This document shows, piece after piece, positions 15,502-23,540 of a DNA stretch of 64,000 nt. A program made the position numbers and the translations under genes. Position 1 is the first letter of the stretch; each line of letters starts with the position of its first letter. Under the pieces are notes generated by a model. The model worked only from the letters and a program-made list of their open reading frames with translations. It did not search any database and was not told where the DNA came from. Source of the stretch: Tabrizicola soli (GTDB lineage Bacteria; Pseudomonadota; Alphaproteobacteria; Rhodobacterales; Rhodobacteraceae); contig NZ_JAEACP010000018.1 in the NCBI RefSeq assembly GCF_015999335.1, forward strand, positions 14,200 through 78,199, read 5' to 3'.

Positions 15502-16239
15502 TTATTCGCGGTTGCCCATGAATTGCAGCAGGAACATGAACATGTTGATGAAGTTCAGATACAGGTTCAGCGCGCCCATGATCGCGGACTTGCCAAGCCA
15601 TTCCTGGTCCATCGCCTGCGCATGCTGGACGTAATCCATCTTGATGCGCTGGGTGTCGAAAGCGGTGAGACCGGCGAAGATCAGGAGGCCGATCACCGAG
15701 ATCGCGAAGGCCAGCGCGCCCGAGCCGAGGAAGATGTTCAGGATCGAGGCGACGATCAGCCCGATCAGGCCCATCATCAGGAAGGTGCCCATGCCCGACA
15801 GGTCGCGCTTGGTGATATAGCCGTAGAGCGACAGGCCGGCGAAGGCGATCGAGGTGACCAGGAAGGTCTGCGCGATCGAGATGCCGGTGAAGGCCTTGAA
15901 GATCCAGGCCAGCGACAGGCCCATCACGGCGGCGAAGGCGTAGAAGAACAACTGCGCCCCGGCGGCCGATAGCCGGTTGATCATCGCGCCGAAGGCGAAG
16001 ACCATTGCCAGCGGCGCGAACATGACGACCCAGCCCAGGATGTTCGGCTGCAGCGTCATCGGGTCGCGGAAGACCGCGAGCAGTGCGTCCGTCGTGCCGA
16101 CACCCCAGGCGACGCCGGCCGTGACCAGCATCGCCACGGACATCAGCCCGTAGACCTTGTTCATATGGGCGCGAAGCCCTTCGTCGATCTGCGCGCGGGC
16201 GCCGACGCCTGCGCTGCGGATCGTGTCGTATTGAGCCAT
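15502..16239 (-). CDS. Bax inhibitor-1/YccA family membrane protein
   Basis: 245 residues from the ATG at 16239, preceded by CGGAGGC. Seven hydrophobic helices are visible, with the family features HMNKVYGLMSVAMLVTAGVAWGVG at the start and TAFDTQRIKMDYVQHAQ before the last helix. Bacterial members are pH-sensitive calcium leak channels (BsYetJ) or interact with FtsH (YccA). It is a full-length inner-membrane protein, monocistronic on this evidence. Confidence 0.88.
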   Translation of the reverse strand: MAQYDTIRSAGVGARAQIDEGLRAHMNKVYGLMSVAMLVTAGVAWGVGTTDALLAVFRDPMTLQPNILGWVVMFAPLAMVFAFGAMINRLSAAGAQLFFYAFAAVMGLSLAWIFKAFTGISIAQTFLVTSIAFAGLSLYGYITKRDLSGMGTFLMMGLIGLIVASILNIFLGSGALAFAISVIGLLIFAGLTAFDTQRIKMDYVQHAQAMDQEWLGKSAIMGALNLYLNFINMFMFLLQFMGNRE

Positions 16240-16363
16240 TGAAGCCTCCGATGTTGTCCCTAAGGGCAACGCCGGGGGAACCGGCGCGACCTCATGCGGG
16301 AAATATCGGAACGAACGCCTGCGATTTCAAGCGCCTCCTCGCGCGCGCGTAGAAGATTCCCGG

Positions 16364-16567
16364 TCAGAGTGTCCAATGTGCCGGGGGATCCCAGAGCGGG
16401 CGGGCGGCCTCGGTCCTGGCTTCGTCATGGGTAAGGCCGATGTCGCGCAGAAGATGCGGGTCGAGCCGGGCCAGCGCCTTGCGGCTGCGGTGTGCTTCCA
16501 GCGCGGCGGCGAGGGCGGCGAGCGGACGGGGGCGGCGGGCCAGGAGACGGAGGGCGAGGGTGGTCAT
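16364..16567 (-). CDS. DUF1127 (YjiS-like) small protein
   Basis: 67 residues from the ATG at 16567, with AAAGGATG upstream. The DUF1127 core is RKALARLDPHLLRDIGLTHDEA; the N-terminus is Arg-rich. In Rhodobacter sphaeroides a DUF1127 protein (CcaF1) is an RNA-binding factor, which is known for that protein only. It diverges from a LysR-type gene 119 bases away, an arrangement suggesting regulation by that LysR protein. Confidence 0.85.
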   Translation of the reverse strand: MTTLALRLLARRPRPLAALAAALEAHRSRKALARLDPHLLRDIGLTHDEARTEAARPLWDPPAHWTL

Positions 16568-16686
16568 GGGGTCATCCTTTTCGGTGATGCATTGGGAGGG
16601 AGGGTTCATTTCTGTTGATGAACATGCGCTTCCGTGGCACATTTCTCAAACGAATGATTGTGACGAGACTGATCAGGATCCGTGAT

Positions 16687-17538
16687 ATGCCGCGCAACCT
16701 CGACCTTGCCTCCCTCCGCTCTTTCGTCACCGTGGCCGATGTCGGCGGGGTGACGCGGGCGGCGGGGTATCTGAACCTGACGCAATCGGCGGTCTCGATG
16801 CAGATCAAGCGGCTGGAGGAATCGCTGGGCCTGACGCTGTTCCTGCGCGCGGCGCGGAAGCTGGCCCTGTCGCCCGAGGGCGAGCAGCTTCTGTCCTATG
16901 GCCGCCGGATGCTGGCGCTGAACGACGAGGTGCTGTCCCGCTTCTCGACCAGCTGCTGCCAGGGCTCGATCCGGCTGGGGGTGCCGCATGACGTGGTCTA
17001 TCCGGCGATCCCCGGCATCCTGCGGCGGATGGCGCAGGCCTATCCGATGGTGCAGATCAACCTGGTGTCCTCGTTCACCCTGCTGATGAAGGAGGAATTC
17101 GCCCGGGGCGAGTTCGACGTGATCCTGACCACCGAGGAGGCGCCGGAGGCGGCGGCCGAGGTGGTCTCGGCCCGGCCGCTGGTCTGGGTCGGCGCGCCGG
17201 GGGGCAATGCCTGGCAGCGGCGGCCGCTGCGGCTGGGGTTCAAGGACAGCTGCATCTTCCGCCCGACGGCGCAGGGCGCGCTGGACGCGGCGGGCATCGC
17301 CTGGGACATGGCCACCGGGGGGGAAAGCGAGCAGGCGGTCGAGGCGACGGTGGCGGCGGACCTGGCGATCTCGGTGCGGATGGCGGGCAGCATCCCGGAG
17401 GGGATGGAGCCGATCACCGGCGACAACCTTTTGCCGCCCCTGGGCGAGATGAAGCTGGCGCTGTACCGCGGCAACCGCCGCAACGACGAGGCGCTGGAGA
17501 TGCTGCTGGCCGAATTGCGCTGCGGCTACGGCTGCTGA
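16687..17538 (+). CDS. LysR-family transcriptional regulator (LrhA-like)
   Basis: 283 residues from the ATG at 16687. The N-terminal winged helix (LASLRSFVTVADVGGVTRAAGYLNLTQSAVSMQIKRLEESLG, about residues 8-50) is canonical. The effector domain follows (GSIRLGVPHDVVYPAIPGIL). A CC pair (TSCCQGS) near residue 95 and cysteines at the extreme C-terminus (CGYGC) are visible. The likely target is the divergent DUF1127 gene. The 3' end overlaps the convergent oxidoreductase by 13 bases. Confidence 0.88.
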   Translation: MPRNLDLASLRSFVTVADVGGVTRAAGYLNLTQSAVSMQIKRLEESLGLTLFLRAARKLALSPEGEQLLSYGRRMLALNDEVLSRFSTSCCQGSIRLGVPHDVVYPAIPGILRRMAQAYPMVQINLVSSFTLLMKEEFARGEFDVILTTEEAPEAAAEVVSARPLVWVGAPGGNAWQRRPLRLGFKDSCIFRPTAQGALDAAGIAWDMATGGESEQAVEATVAADLAISVRMAGSIPEGMEPITGDNLLPPLGEMKLALYRGNRRNDEALEMLLAELRCGYGC

Positions 17539-18494
17539 ACCCGGATCACCACCTTGCCGGTGGCCTTGCGGGCGCGCAGAAGCTCCAGCCCCTCGGGAAA
17601 GGCCGAGAAGGGCAGGACCTGGCCGATATGCGGGCGCAGCGTGCCCTCGGCCCGCCAGCGCAGAAGCTGGGCCATGCTGGCGGCGGCACGGGCCGGGGCA
17701 TGGGCCTGGAAGCCGCCGTACCAGAAGCCCGAGACGGTGAGGTTCTTGACCAGGAGGAGGTTGGCCGGCACCTGCGGCACCTGGCCCGAGGCGAAGCCGA
17801 TCGCCAGAAGCCGCCCCTCGGGCCGGCAGGCGCGGAGCGCGGCGTCGAAGGCCGGTCCGCCGACCGCGTCATAGACCACGTCCACGCCGCCCTCGGCGCG
17901 CAGGCGGTCCTTCAACCCCCCGGCCTCGCTGTCGATCAGCACGTTGGCCCCCGCCGCCCCGGCCACCGCCAGCCGGTCGGTCCCCCGGGCCGAGGCGATG
18001 ACCCGCGCGCCGAGACGCTTGCCGATCTCGACCGCCGTAAGCCCGACGCCGCCCGCCGCGCCGGTGACGAACAGCGTCTCGCCGGGTTGCAGCCGCGCGA
18101 CATGGCTCAGCGCAAGGTGCGAGGTGCCATAGGCGATGGGAAAGCCCGCGGCCTCGTCGAAGGACATGGCGTCGGGCAGGGCGGCGAGGGCCGGCGCCGG
18201 GACGCCGATCCGCCCGGCCAGCGCGCCGCTGGTGCAGGTGCCCAGGACGCGCGTGCCGATCGCGGGGCCCTTGGCGCCGGGGCCGAGCGCCTCGACCACG
18301 CCGGAAAACTCCATGCCGGGGATATAGGGCGGGGCGACGCGGACCTGATACTTGCCCTCGATCATCAGGAGGTCGGCGAAGTTCAATCCCACCGCCGCGA
18401 CCCGCACCAGCACCTCGCCTTCTGCGGGAGTTGGGTCGGGAAGCCGGACCCGCTGCGGGGCGGCCCCAGGTGCCGGGATCTGCCAACTCTCCAT
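17526..18494 (-). CDS. NADPH:quinone oxidoreductase family protein (zinc-independent MDR)
   Basis: 322 residues. GroES-like N-terminal domain (VRVAAVGLNFADLLMIEGKYQ; YIPGMEFSGVVEALGPGAKG), then a Rossmann domain with VTGAAGGVGLTAVEIGKRLGA, the AxxGxxG variant that binds NADPH. The zinc-ligand cysteines of alcohol dehydrogenases are absent. Family members reduce quinones or enoyl compounds; the substrate here is unknown. It overlaps lysR at the 3' end, and an AT-rich 367-base gap separates it from the XRE gene. Confidence 0.85.
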   Translation of the reverse strand: MESWQIPAPGAAPQRVRLPDPTPAEGEVLVRVAAVGLNFADLLMIEGKYQVRVAPPYIPGMEFSGVVEALGPGAKGPAIGTRVLGTCTSGALAGRIGVPAPALAALPDAMSFDEAAGFPIAYGTSHLALSHVARLQPGETLFVTGAAGGVGLTAVEIGKRLGARVIASARGTDRLAVAGAAGANVLIDSEAGGLKDRLRAEGGVDVVYDAVGGPAFDAALRACRPEGRLLAIGFASGQVPQVPANLLLVKNLTVSGFWYGGFQAHAPARAAASMAQLLRWRAEGTLRPHIGQVLPFSAFPEGLELLRARKATGKVVIRVQQP

Positions 18495-18723
18495 GGATTG
18501 TCTCCGATATTATCTTTCGTTTCGCGTGAAAACCTTGGTTCATTTCGCAACCGGGAACAATAATCCGATAGCGGCCAGCGGGCAATCTTTTGCAAAACGC
18601 GAAAGTCTTGTGTTATGTTCGCAAAATGCAATGCAAAGCGAGATTCCCGCATAAGGCGAGTTGCGGCGTCAAGGGGCGTATCGCTGATCGTCCTGGGGAC
18701 AACTCCGCCGTGTCTTATACATG

Positions 18724-18743
18724 TGGATAATTGGACTTATCCA
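18724..18743. promoter_or_regulatory. Inverted repeat, possible enhancer site for a sigma-54 activator
   Basis: TGGATAA-TTGGAC-TTATCCA is a perfect 7+7 inverted repeat. Its centre lies about 97 bases before the start inferred for the sigma-54 promoter at 18804-18820, within the usual range for bacterial enhancer-binding proteins. Confidence 0.45.
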
Positions 18744-18803
18744 AAAGGACAGGTTTTCCCGGTCGATCAAACTTTTCTTCGCGACCTCCCGATCCGGGCA
18801 ATT

Positions 18804-18820
18804 TTGGCACGGAACTTGCT
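18804..18820 (+). promoter_or_regulatory. Sigma-54 (RpoN) -24/-12 promoter
   Basis: TTGGCACGGAACTTGCT fits YTGGCACGrNNNTTGCW at every position, with the GG and GC doublets correctly spaced. The predicted start is near 18831, giving a leader of about 30 bases before the XRE gene at 18862. Confidence 0.75.
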
Positions 18821-18861
18821 TATAGGTTTGCAAGGGGACTGACTTGTACTCGGAGTGAAGA

Positions 18862-19224
18862 ATGAAACATCCTGTAGACGCCCATGTCGGCAAGCGTATC
18901 CGTCACCGCCGCTGGATGGTGGGCATGACGCAACAGCAACTGGCCGACAAGGTTGGCATCAAGTTCCAGCAGATCCAGAAATACGAAACCGGCATGAACC
19001 GGGTCAGCGCCTCGCGGCTGTGGGATGTCGCGGATGCGCTGGGGGTGTCGATCTCGTTCTTCTTCGAGGGGCTTGCCGACGGTCAGGCGGTCGCCGCGCA
19101 GGCGCAGGGCGACATGATGGCCGACAAGGAGGCGCTGGAACTGGTGCGCTCCTACTATGCCATCCCCGAGGCGCAGCGCCGCCGCCTGTTCGACTTGGCC
19201 CGCGTGCTGTCGGACGCCGCCTGA
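18862..19224 (+). CDS. XRE-family helix-turn-helix regulator
   Basis: 120 residues. The HTH_3 domain covers about residues 9-66: GKRIRHRRWMVGMTQQQLADKVGIKFQQIQKYETGMNRVSASRLWDVADALGVS, with the recognition helix in KFQQIQKYETG. The C-terminal region (residues 80-120) is helical and ends RRRLFDLARVLSDAA. GGAG lies seven bases before the ATG. It belongs to a conserved alphaproteobacterial group of short Cro/C1-like regulators whose targets I cannot name. The striking feature is its upstream region: a perfect sigma-54 promoter and an inverted repeat, implying activation by an unidentified enhancer-binding protein. Confidence 0.85.
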   Translation: MKHPVDAHVGKRIRHRRWMVGMTQQQLADKVGIKFQQIQKYETGMNRVSASRLWDVADALGVSISFFFEGLADGQAVAAQAQGDMMADKEALELVRSYYAIPEAQRRRLFDLARVLSDAA

Positions 19225-19299
19225 GCTTGACCTCGGCCTCGCGAGCCGTTAGCGCCCGCGAGGCTGGCCCCTTCGGCCCGCGGATGACGGAGGGGCGGG

Positions 19300-20097
19300 A
19301 TGCGTGTGACACCGGAACTGGCCAGGGATCTGGTCGCCACCGCGCATGAACTGGCCGATGCGGCCCGCACCGCGACACTGCAGCATTTCCGCAGCCGGGA
19401 CCTGACGGCCGATACCAAGGAAACCCACCGTTTCGACCCGGTGACCGAGGCCGACCGGCTGTCGGAGGCGCAGATGCGCGCGATCTTGGCGCGCCGTCGC
19501 CCGGCCGACGGCATCCTGGGCGAGGAATATGGCGCGGTCTGCGGCAGCACCGGGCTGACCTGGGTGCTGGACCCGATCGACGGCACGCGCGGCTATCTCT
19601 CGGGCACGCCGACCTGGGGGGTGCTGATCTCGGTCCGCGACGCGACGGGGCCGATCTACGGCATCATCGACCAGCCCTATATCGGCGAACGCTTCGAGGG
19701 CGGGCTGGGCCGGGCGCTGGTGCGGGGACCCCTGGGCGAGGCGCCGCTGGCCGTGCGCGCGCCGCGGGCGCTGAACGAGGCGATCCTGTTCTCGACCTTC
19801 CCCGAGGTGGGCACCGAGGAGGAGGGCGCGGCATTCCGCCGGGTGGCCAGGCGGGCCAGGCTGGTGCGCTACGGGATGGACTGCTACGCCTATGCGCTGG
19901 TCGCGGCCGGGCAGATCGACCTGGTGATCGAGGCCGGGCTGCAGGCCTATGACGTGCAGGCCCCGATCGCGGTGATCGAGGCGGCCGGCGGCATCGTCAC
20001 CGACTGGAAGGGCCGCCCCGCGCCCGAGGGCGGCCGGATCATCGCGGCCGCGAGCCCCGCCCTGCATGCCGAGGCGTTGCAACTGCTCAACGGTTGA
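19300..20097 (+). CDS. hisN: Histidinol-phosphatase, inositol monophosphatase family
   Basis: 265 residues from the ATG at 19300, with GGAGGGG upstream. The IMPase metal sites are complete: FDPVTEADR (about residues 46-54), GEEYG (about 67-71), DPIDGTRGYLSGTP (about 87-100) and YDVQAPIAVIEAAGG (metal Asp near the C-terminus). The YLSGTPTWG segment and the length fit the HisN-type histidinol-phosphatases used by bacteria lacking HisB-N; a general inositol-phosphatase activity remains possible. It is not in a his operon here. Confidence 0.8.
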   Translation: MRVTPELARDLVATAHELADAARTATLQHFRSRDLTADTKETHRFDPVTEADRLSEAQMRAILARRRPADGILGEEYGAVCGSTGLTWVLDPIDGTRGYLSGTPTWGVLISVRDATGPIYGIIDQPYIGERFEGGLGRALVRGPLGEAPLAVRAPRALNEAILFSTFPEVGTEEEGAAFRRVARRARLVRYGMDCYAYALVAAGQIDLVIEAGLQAYDVQAPIAVIEAAGGIVTDWKGRPAPEGGRIIAAASPALHAEALQLLNG

Positions 20098-20211
20098 GCG
20101 ATTTTTCTTGTTCGGATGGATTTCGGCGGCTAGAGAGCCGCTGCCGCCGTGTCCTTCTCCCTTCCGACGGTCGGCTGATGCGGCAGAAGGGTGCACGAGG
20201 CCGTTGCGTCC

Positions 20212-21552
20212 ATGCCCGATATCCTGATCCGCAACGCCCTGGTCGTGGTGACGATGAACGCTGCCCGGGCCGAACTGGCCGGGGCCGACATCTATATCCG
20301 CGACGGCGTGATCCTGGCGGTCGGCCGCAACCTTGCCGCGGCCGAGGCGCAAGTGATCGAGGCAGCGGGCTGCGTTGTCACTCCCGGCCTGGTGAACACG
20401 CATCACCACCTGTACCAGACCCTGACGCGGGCGGTGCCGGGGGGGCAGGATGCGCTGCTGTTCGGCTGGCTGAAGACGCTGTATCCGATCTGGGCGCGCT
20501 TCGGTCCCGAGGAGATCTTCACCTCGGCCCAGGTCGGGCTGGCGGAGCTGGCGCTGTCGGGCTGCACGATGACCTCGGACCACCTGTATCTTTATCCCAA
20601 CGGCGCGCGACTGGACGACACGATCGCGGCGGCGGGCGAGGTGGGGCTGCGCTTTCATCCGACGCGCGGCGCGATGTCGATCGGCGAAAGCGCGGGGGGC
20701 CTGCCGCCGGACAGCCTGGTGGAAAGCGAGCGCGCGATCCTGGACGACATGATCCGTGTGGTCGATGCCTTTCACGACCCGCAGCCGGGCGCGATGGTGC
20801 GGGTGGGGCTGGCGCCCTGCTCTCCCTTCTCGGTCAGCCGCGAGCTGATGCGGGACGCGGCCCTGCTGGCGCGGGACAAGGGCGTGATGCTGCACACCCA
20901 TCTGGCCGAGAACGACGAGGACGTGGCCTATTCGCTGGAACGCTTCGGCTGCCGTCCGGGACAATATGCCGAGGATCTGGGCTGGACCGGGCCGGACGTC
21001 TGGCATGCGCATTGCGTGAAACTGGACGGCTCGGAGATCGACCTGTTCGCGCGGAGCCATACCGGGGTCGCGCATTGCCCCTGCTCGAACTGCCGGCTCG
21101 GCTCGGGCATCGCGCCGGTCCGGGCGATGCGGGATGCGGGGGTGAAGCTGGGGCTGGGGGTCGACGGCTCGGCCTCGAGCGACGCAAGCAACCTGATCGC
21201 CGAGGCGCGGATGGCGCTCCTGCTGCAGCGGGTGGCGCGGGGGGCGGATGCGATGGCCGCGCGCGAGGCGCTGGAGATCGCGACGCTGGGCGGGGCGCGG
21301 GTGCTGGGGCGGGGCGACCTAGGGTCGATCGAGGTGGGCAAGCGGGCGGATCTGGCGATCTGGGATATGAACGGGGTCGAGGCGGCGGGGAGCTGGGATC
21401 CAGTGGCGGCACTGGTCCTCTGCGGCCCGACGCGGGTGCGCGACCTGATCGTGGACGGGCGGCCCGTGGTGCGCGAGGGCCGGATGGTGACGCTGGACCT
21501 GCCCCTGGTCCTGGAGCGACAACGCTTCCTGGCCGCGCGGCTGGTGGGCTAG
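20212..21552 (+). CDS. 8-oxoguanine deaminase-type amidohydrolase (AtzA/TrzN group)
   Basis: 446 residues from the ATG at 20212; a GTG seven codons earlier is less likely. Metal and catalytic motifs: NTHHHLYQ (about residue 63), LMHTHLAE-like MLHTHLAEN, WHAHCVKLD, HCPCSNCRLGSG and LGVDGSASSDASN. The Cys-rich HCPCSNCRL and the GSASSD ending are typical of enzymes annotated 8-oxoguanine deaminase. The reaction would be hydrolytic deamination to urate. A chlorohydrolase-type triazine substrate cannot be excluded. A guanine deaminase gene lies 590 bases further on. Confidence 0.8.
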   Translation: MPDILIRNALVVVTMNAARAELAGADIYIRDGVILAVGRNLAAAEAQVIEAAGCVVTPGLVNTHHHLYQTLTRAVPGGQDALLFGWLKTLYPIWARFGPEEIFTSAQVGLAELALSGCTMTSDHLYLYPNGARLDDTIAAAGEVGLRFHPTRGAMSIGESAGGLPPDSLVESERAILDDMIRVVDAFHDPQPGAMVRVGLAPCSPFSVSRELMRDAALLARDKGVMLHTHLAENDEDVAYSLERFGCRPGQYAEDLGWTGPDVWHAHCVKLDGSEIDLFARSHTGVAHCPCSNCRLGSGIAPVRAMRDAGVKLGLGVDGSASSDASNLIAEARMALLLQRVARGADAMAAREALEIATLGGARVLGRGDLGSIEVGKRADLAIWDMNGVEAAGSWDPVAALVLCGPTRVRDLIVDGRPVVREGRMVTLDLPLVLERQRFLAARLVG

Positions 21553-21605
21553 GCTCTCTGGCGGGGGCGGGGGGCTTGCGCTAGAAGGCCGGGAAGGAGG
21601 GCCCG

Positions 21606-21923
21606 ATGTCCCACAATTTTGAAGCCCAGCGGCGTGAAACCTTTGACACCTTCCGCCAGTCGAAGGGGATCAGCCTGCCGAAGACGGCGGTGGTCGAATA
21701 TGCCTTCTTCATCGAGGAACTGGACGCCTCATGGCCGGCGCTGGAACGGGCGCTGCGGCTGGAAGGGTTCCGCACCCGGCGGCTGAAGGACGGCGAGACG
21801 CTGGTCGCCGCGATCGGGCCGATCCCGGTGACGGCGGAGGAGATCTGGAAATACGAGCGGATCGCGACCTCGATCGCGCTGAAGCATGATTTCTACCCGG
21901 ATGGCTGGGAACTGGCGGAGTAG
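21606..21923 (+). CDS. RraB-like ribonuclease E inhibitor family protein
   Basis: 105 residues with an excellent ribosome site (AAGGAGGG) before the ATG at 21606. The sequence matches the short RraB fold: TFDTFRQSKGISLPKTAVVEYAFFIEELDASWPALERAL and PVTAEEIWKYERIATSIA. In E. coli RraB binds the RNase E C-terminal scaffold and alters mRNA turnover; that role for this shorter alphaproteobacterial protein is inferred. Confidence 0.7.
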   Translation: MSHNFEAQRRETFDTFRQSKGISLPKTAVVEYAFFIEELDASWPALERALRLEGFRTRRLKDGETLVAAIGPIPVTAEEIWKYERIATSIALKHDFYPDGWELAE

Positions 21924-22007
21924 CTGTCCAGGCGCGGGCAGGATTTCCGACCGTTTGAAATCGGCAGGCTGGCCATGGGCGTCGGGGTGGTCTCGACCAG
22001 TCCGGCG

Positions 22008-22052
22008 GCTGCCCCCATCCCCGCCCCACGGAGAGGAAGGGGAGGTGCTTCT
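22008..22052. repeat. Diverged PSPTRGEGG-type palindromic repeat, intergenic
   Basis: CCCCCATCCCCGCCCCAC then GGAGAGGAAGGGGAGG. It has the same C-rich/G-rich arm pattern as the copies inside the amidase (12957-13000) and hrpB (52862-52905). Confidence 0.55.
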
Positions 22053-22094
22053 GGCGGGCCTCGGGGCGCTTGGGGCCTTGCGGCCTGTGGCGGG

Positions 22095-22133
22095 CGTCGG
22101 AGCCTTCGGCGGGGATATTTGCGCCAGTATGAA
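22095..22133. repeat. GCAAATATCC-type repeat, copy C (short)
   Basis: Minus-strand reading: CATACTGGCGCAAATATCC then CCGCCGAAGGCTC. It shares the GCAAATATCC core with elements at 8485-8547 and 48843-48886 and sits just beyond the guaD stop codon. The rest of the 217-base gap 21924-22140 holds the repeat at 22008 and nothing else I recognise. Confidence 0.5.
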
Positions 22134-22140
22134 GGGGCTT

Positions 22141-23421
22141 TCAGGTCGGAAGGCGGCGGCCGTTCACCCAGACTTCGGCCACGGCGCGGTCGTCGCCCAT
22201 CATGATGGTGGGGAAAAGCTCTTGCCAGAGATCCCCGGCCCGGCGGGTGGCCTGTTCGATGGCGGGGGTGGAGGCGAGGTCGATCACCACGAGGTCGGCT
22301 TCCATTCCCGGCGCGATGTTGCCGATCCGGTCCTCGGCGTGCAAGGCGCGGGCGGAGCCCTGGGTGGCCAGCCACCAGAGCTGCGACGGGTGCAAGGACT
22401 GGCCGCGCAGCTGGGCGACCTCATAGGCGGCGGCCATGGTGCGCAGCATCGAGAAGTTCGAGCCGCCGCCGGTGTCGGTGGCGAGGCCGACGCGGAGCCG
22501 GGTGGCGAGGCCCATGTCGAAGAGACCCGAGCCGATGAAGGTGTTCGAGGTCGGGCAGTGGACGAGGGAGGCCCCGGCCTCGACCAGCCGGGCGCGCTCG
22601 CGGTCGGTCAGGTGGATGGCATGTCCGTAGACGGCGCCCTCGCGCAGGAGGCCCTGCGCCTCGTAGGTGTCGAGATAGTCGCGGGATTGCGGGAAGAGCG
22701 ACCGGACCCAGGCGATCTCGTCGGTCTGTTCCGAGAGATGGGTCTGCATCAGGCAGTCGGGATATTCGCGCCAGAGTTGGCCGAGGGCGTGCAGTTGCTC
22801 GGGGGTGGACGTGGGCGAGAAGCGCGGGGTGATGACATAGGAGAGGCGGTCCACCCCATGCCATTTTTCCAGAAGCCGCTTGCTGTCGTCGTAGGCGGAC
22901 CCGGCGGTGTCGCGCAGGCCCTCGGGAGCGTTGCGGTCCATGCAGGTCTTGCCCGCGAAAAGCCGCATCCCGCGCGATTGGGCGGCGGTGAAGATCGCGT
23001 CGACGGATGCCGGGTGGATGGTGGCGTAGGTCGAGACGGTGGTGGTGCCGCGCGCCAGCACCAGGTCGAGGTAGCGGTTCGCGATCTCCTGCGCATAGGC
23101 GGGATCGGAAAAGCGCATCTCCTCGGGGAAAGTGTAGCTGTTCAGCCAGTCGATCAGCCGCTTGCCCCAGGAGGCGATGATCGCGGTCTGCGGATAGTGG
23201 ACATGGGCGTCGACGAAGCCGGCGGAGATGAGCTTTTGCCCATGGTCATGGACACGCGCCCGGGGGTAGCGGGCGCGCAAAGCGGCAGCCTCGCCCACGG
23301 CAGCGATGCGGCCATTCTCGATGGCGACAGCGCCCTGGCTGAGTGGGCGCGCGGCGCCCGGGCCGTCGCGGAACGGATCGCCGTCGAAGCGGATCACCTG
23401 GCCGAGAAGTAGGTCTGTCAT
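22141..23421 (-). CDS. guaD: Guanine deaminase
   Basis: 426 residues. Amidohydrolase motifs in order: GFVDAHVHYPQTAII (HxH, about residues 69-83), CLMQTHLSE (about 205), GHAIHLTD (about 245) and the metal Asp in GLATDTGGGSNFSML (about 290). The HYPQ and TDTGGG forms are specific to guanine deaminases, which hydrolyse guanine to xanthine and ammonia. With the 8-oxoguanine deaminase-like gene it makes a small purine-catabolism neighbourhood. It diverges from mgtE. Confidence 0.9.
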   Translation of the reverse strand: MTDLLLGQVIRFDGDPFRDGPGAARPLSQGAVAIENGRIAAVGEAAALRARYPRARVHDHGQKLISAGFVDAHVHYPQTAIIASWGKRLIDWLNSYTFPEEMRFSDPAYAQEIANRYLDLVLARGTTTVSTYATIHPASVDAIFTAAQSRGMRLFAGKTCMDRNAPEGLRDTAGSAYDDSKRLLEKWHGVDRLSYVITPRFSPTSTPEQLHALGQLWREYPDCLMQTHLSEQTDEIAWVRSLFPQSRDYLDTYEAQGLLREGAVYGHAIHLTDRERARLVEAGASLVHCPTSNTFIGSGLFDMGLATRLRVGLATDTGGGSNFSMLRTMAAAYEVAQLRGQSLHPSQLWWLATQGSARALHAEDRIGNIAPGMEADLVVIDLASTPAIEQATRRAGDLWQELFPTIMMGDDRAVAEVWVNGRRLPT

Positions 23422-23540
23422 GCTGTCCCCCGCGTGCAGGCGGCCAGACTAAGGCCATTCGCCCGCGCGGTAAATTCACCGCCGCCCCTGTTTCCCTGAA
23501 ACAGTTTTCGCTAAGGTCGCGGCAATCGCACGGGGGAAGA

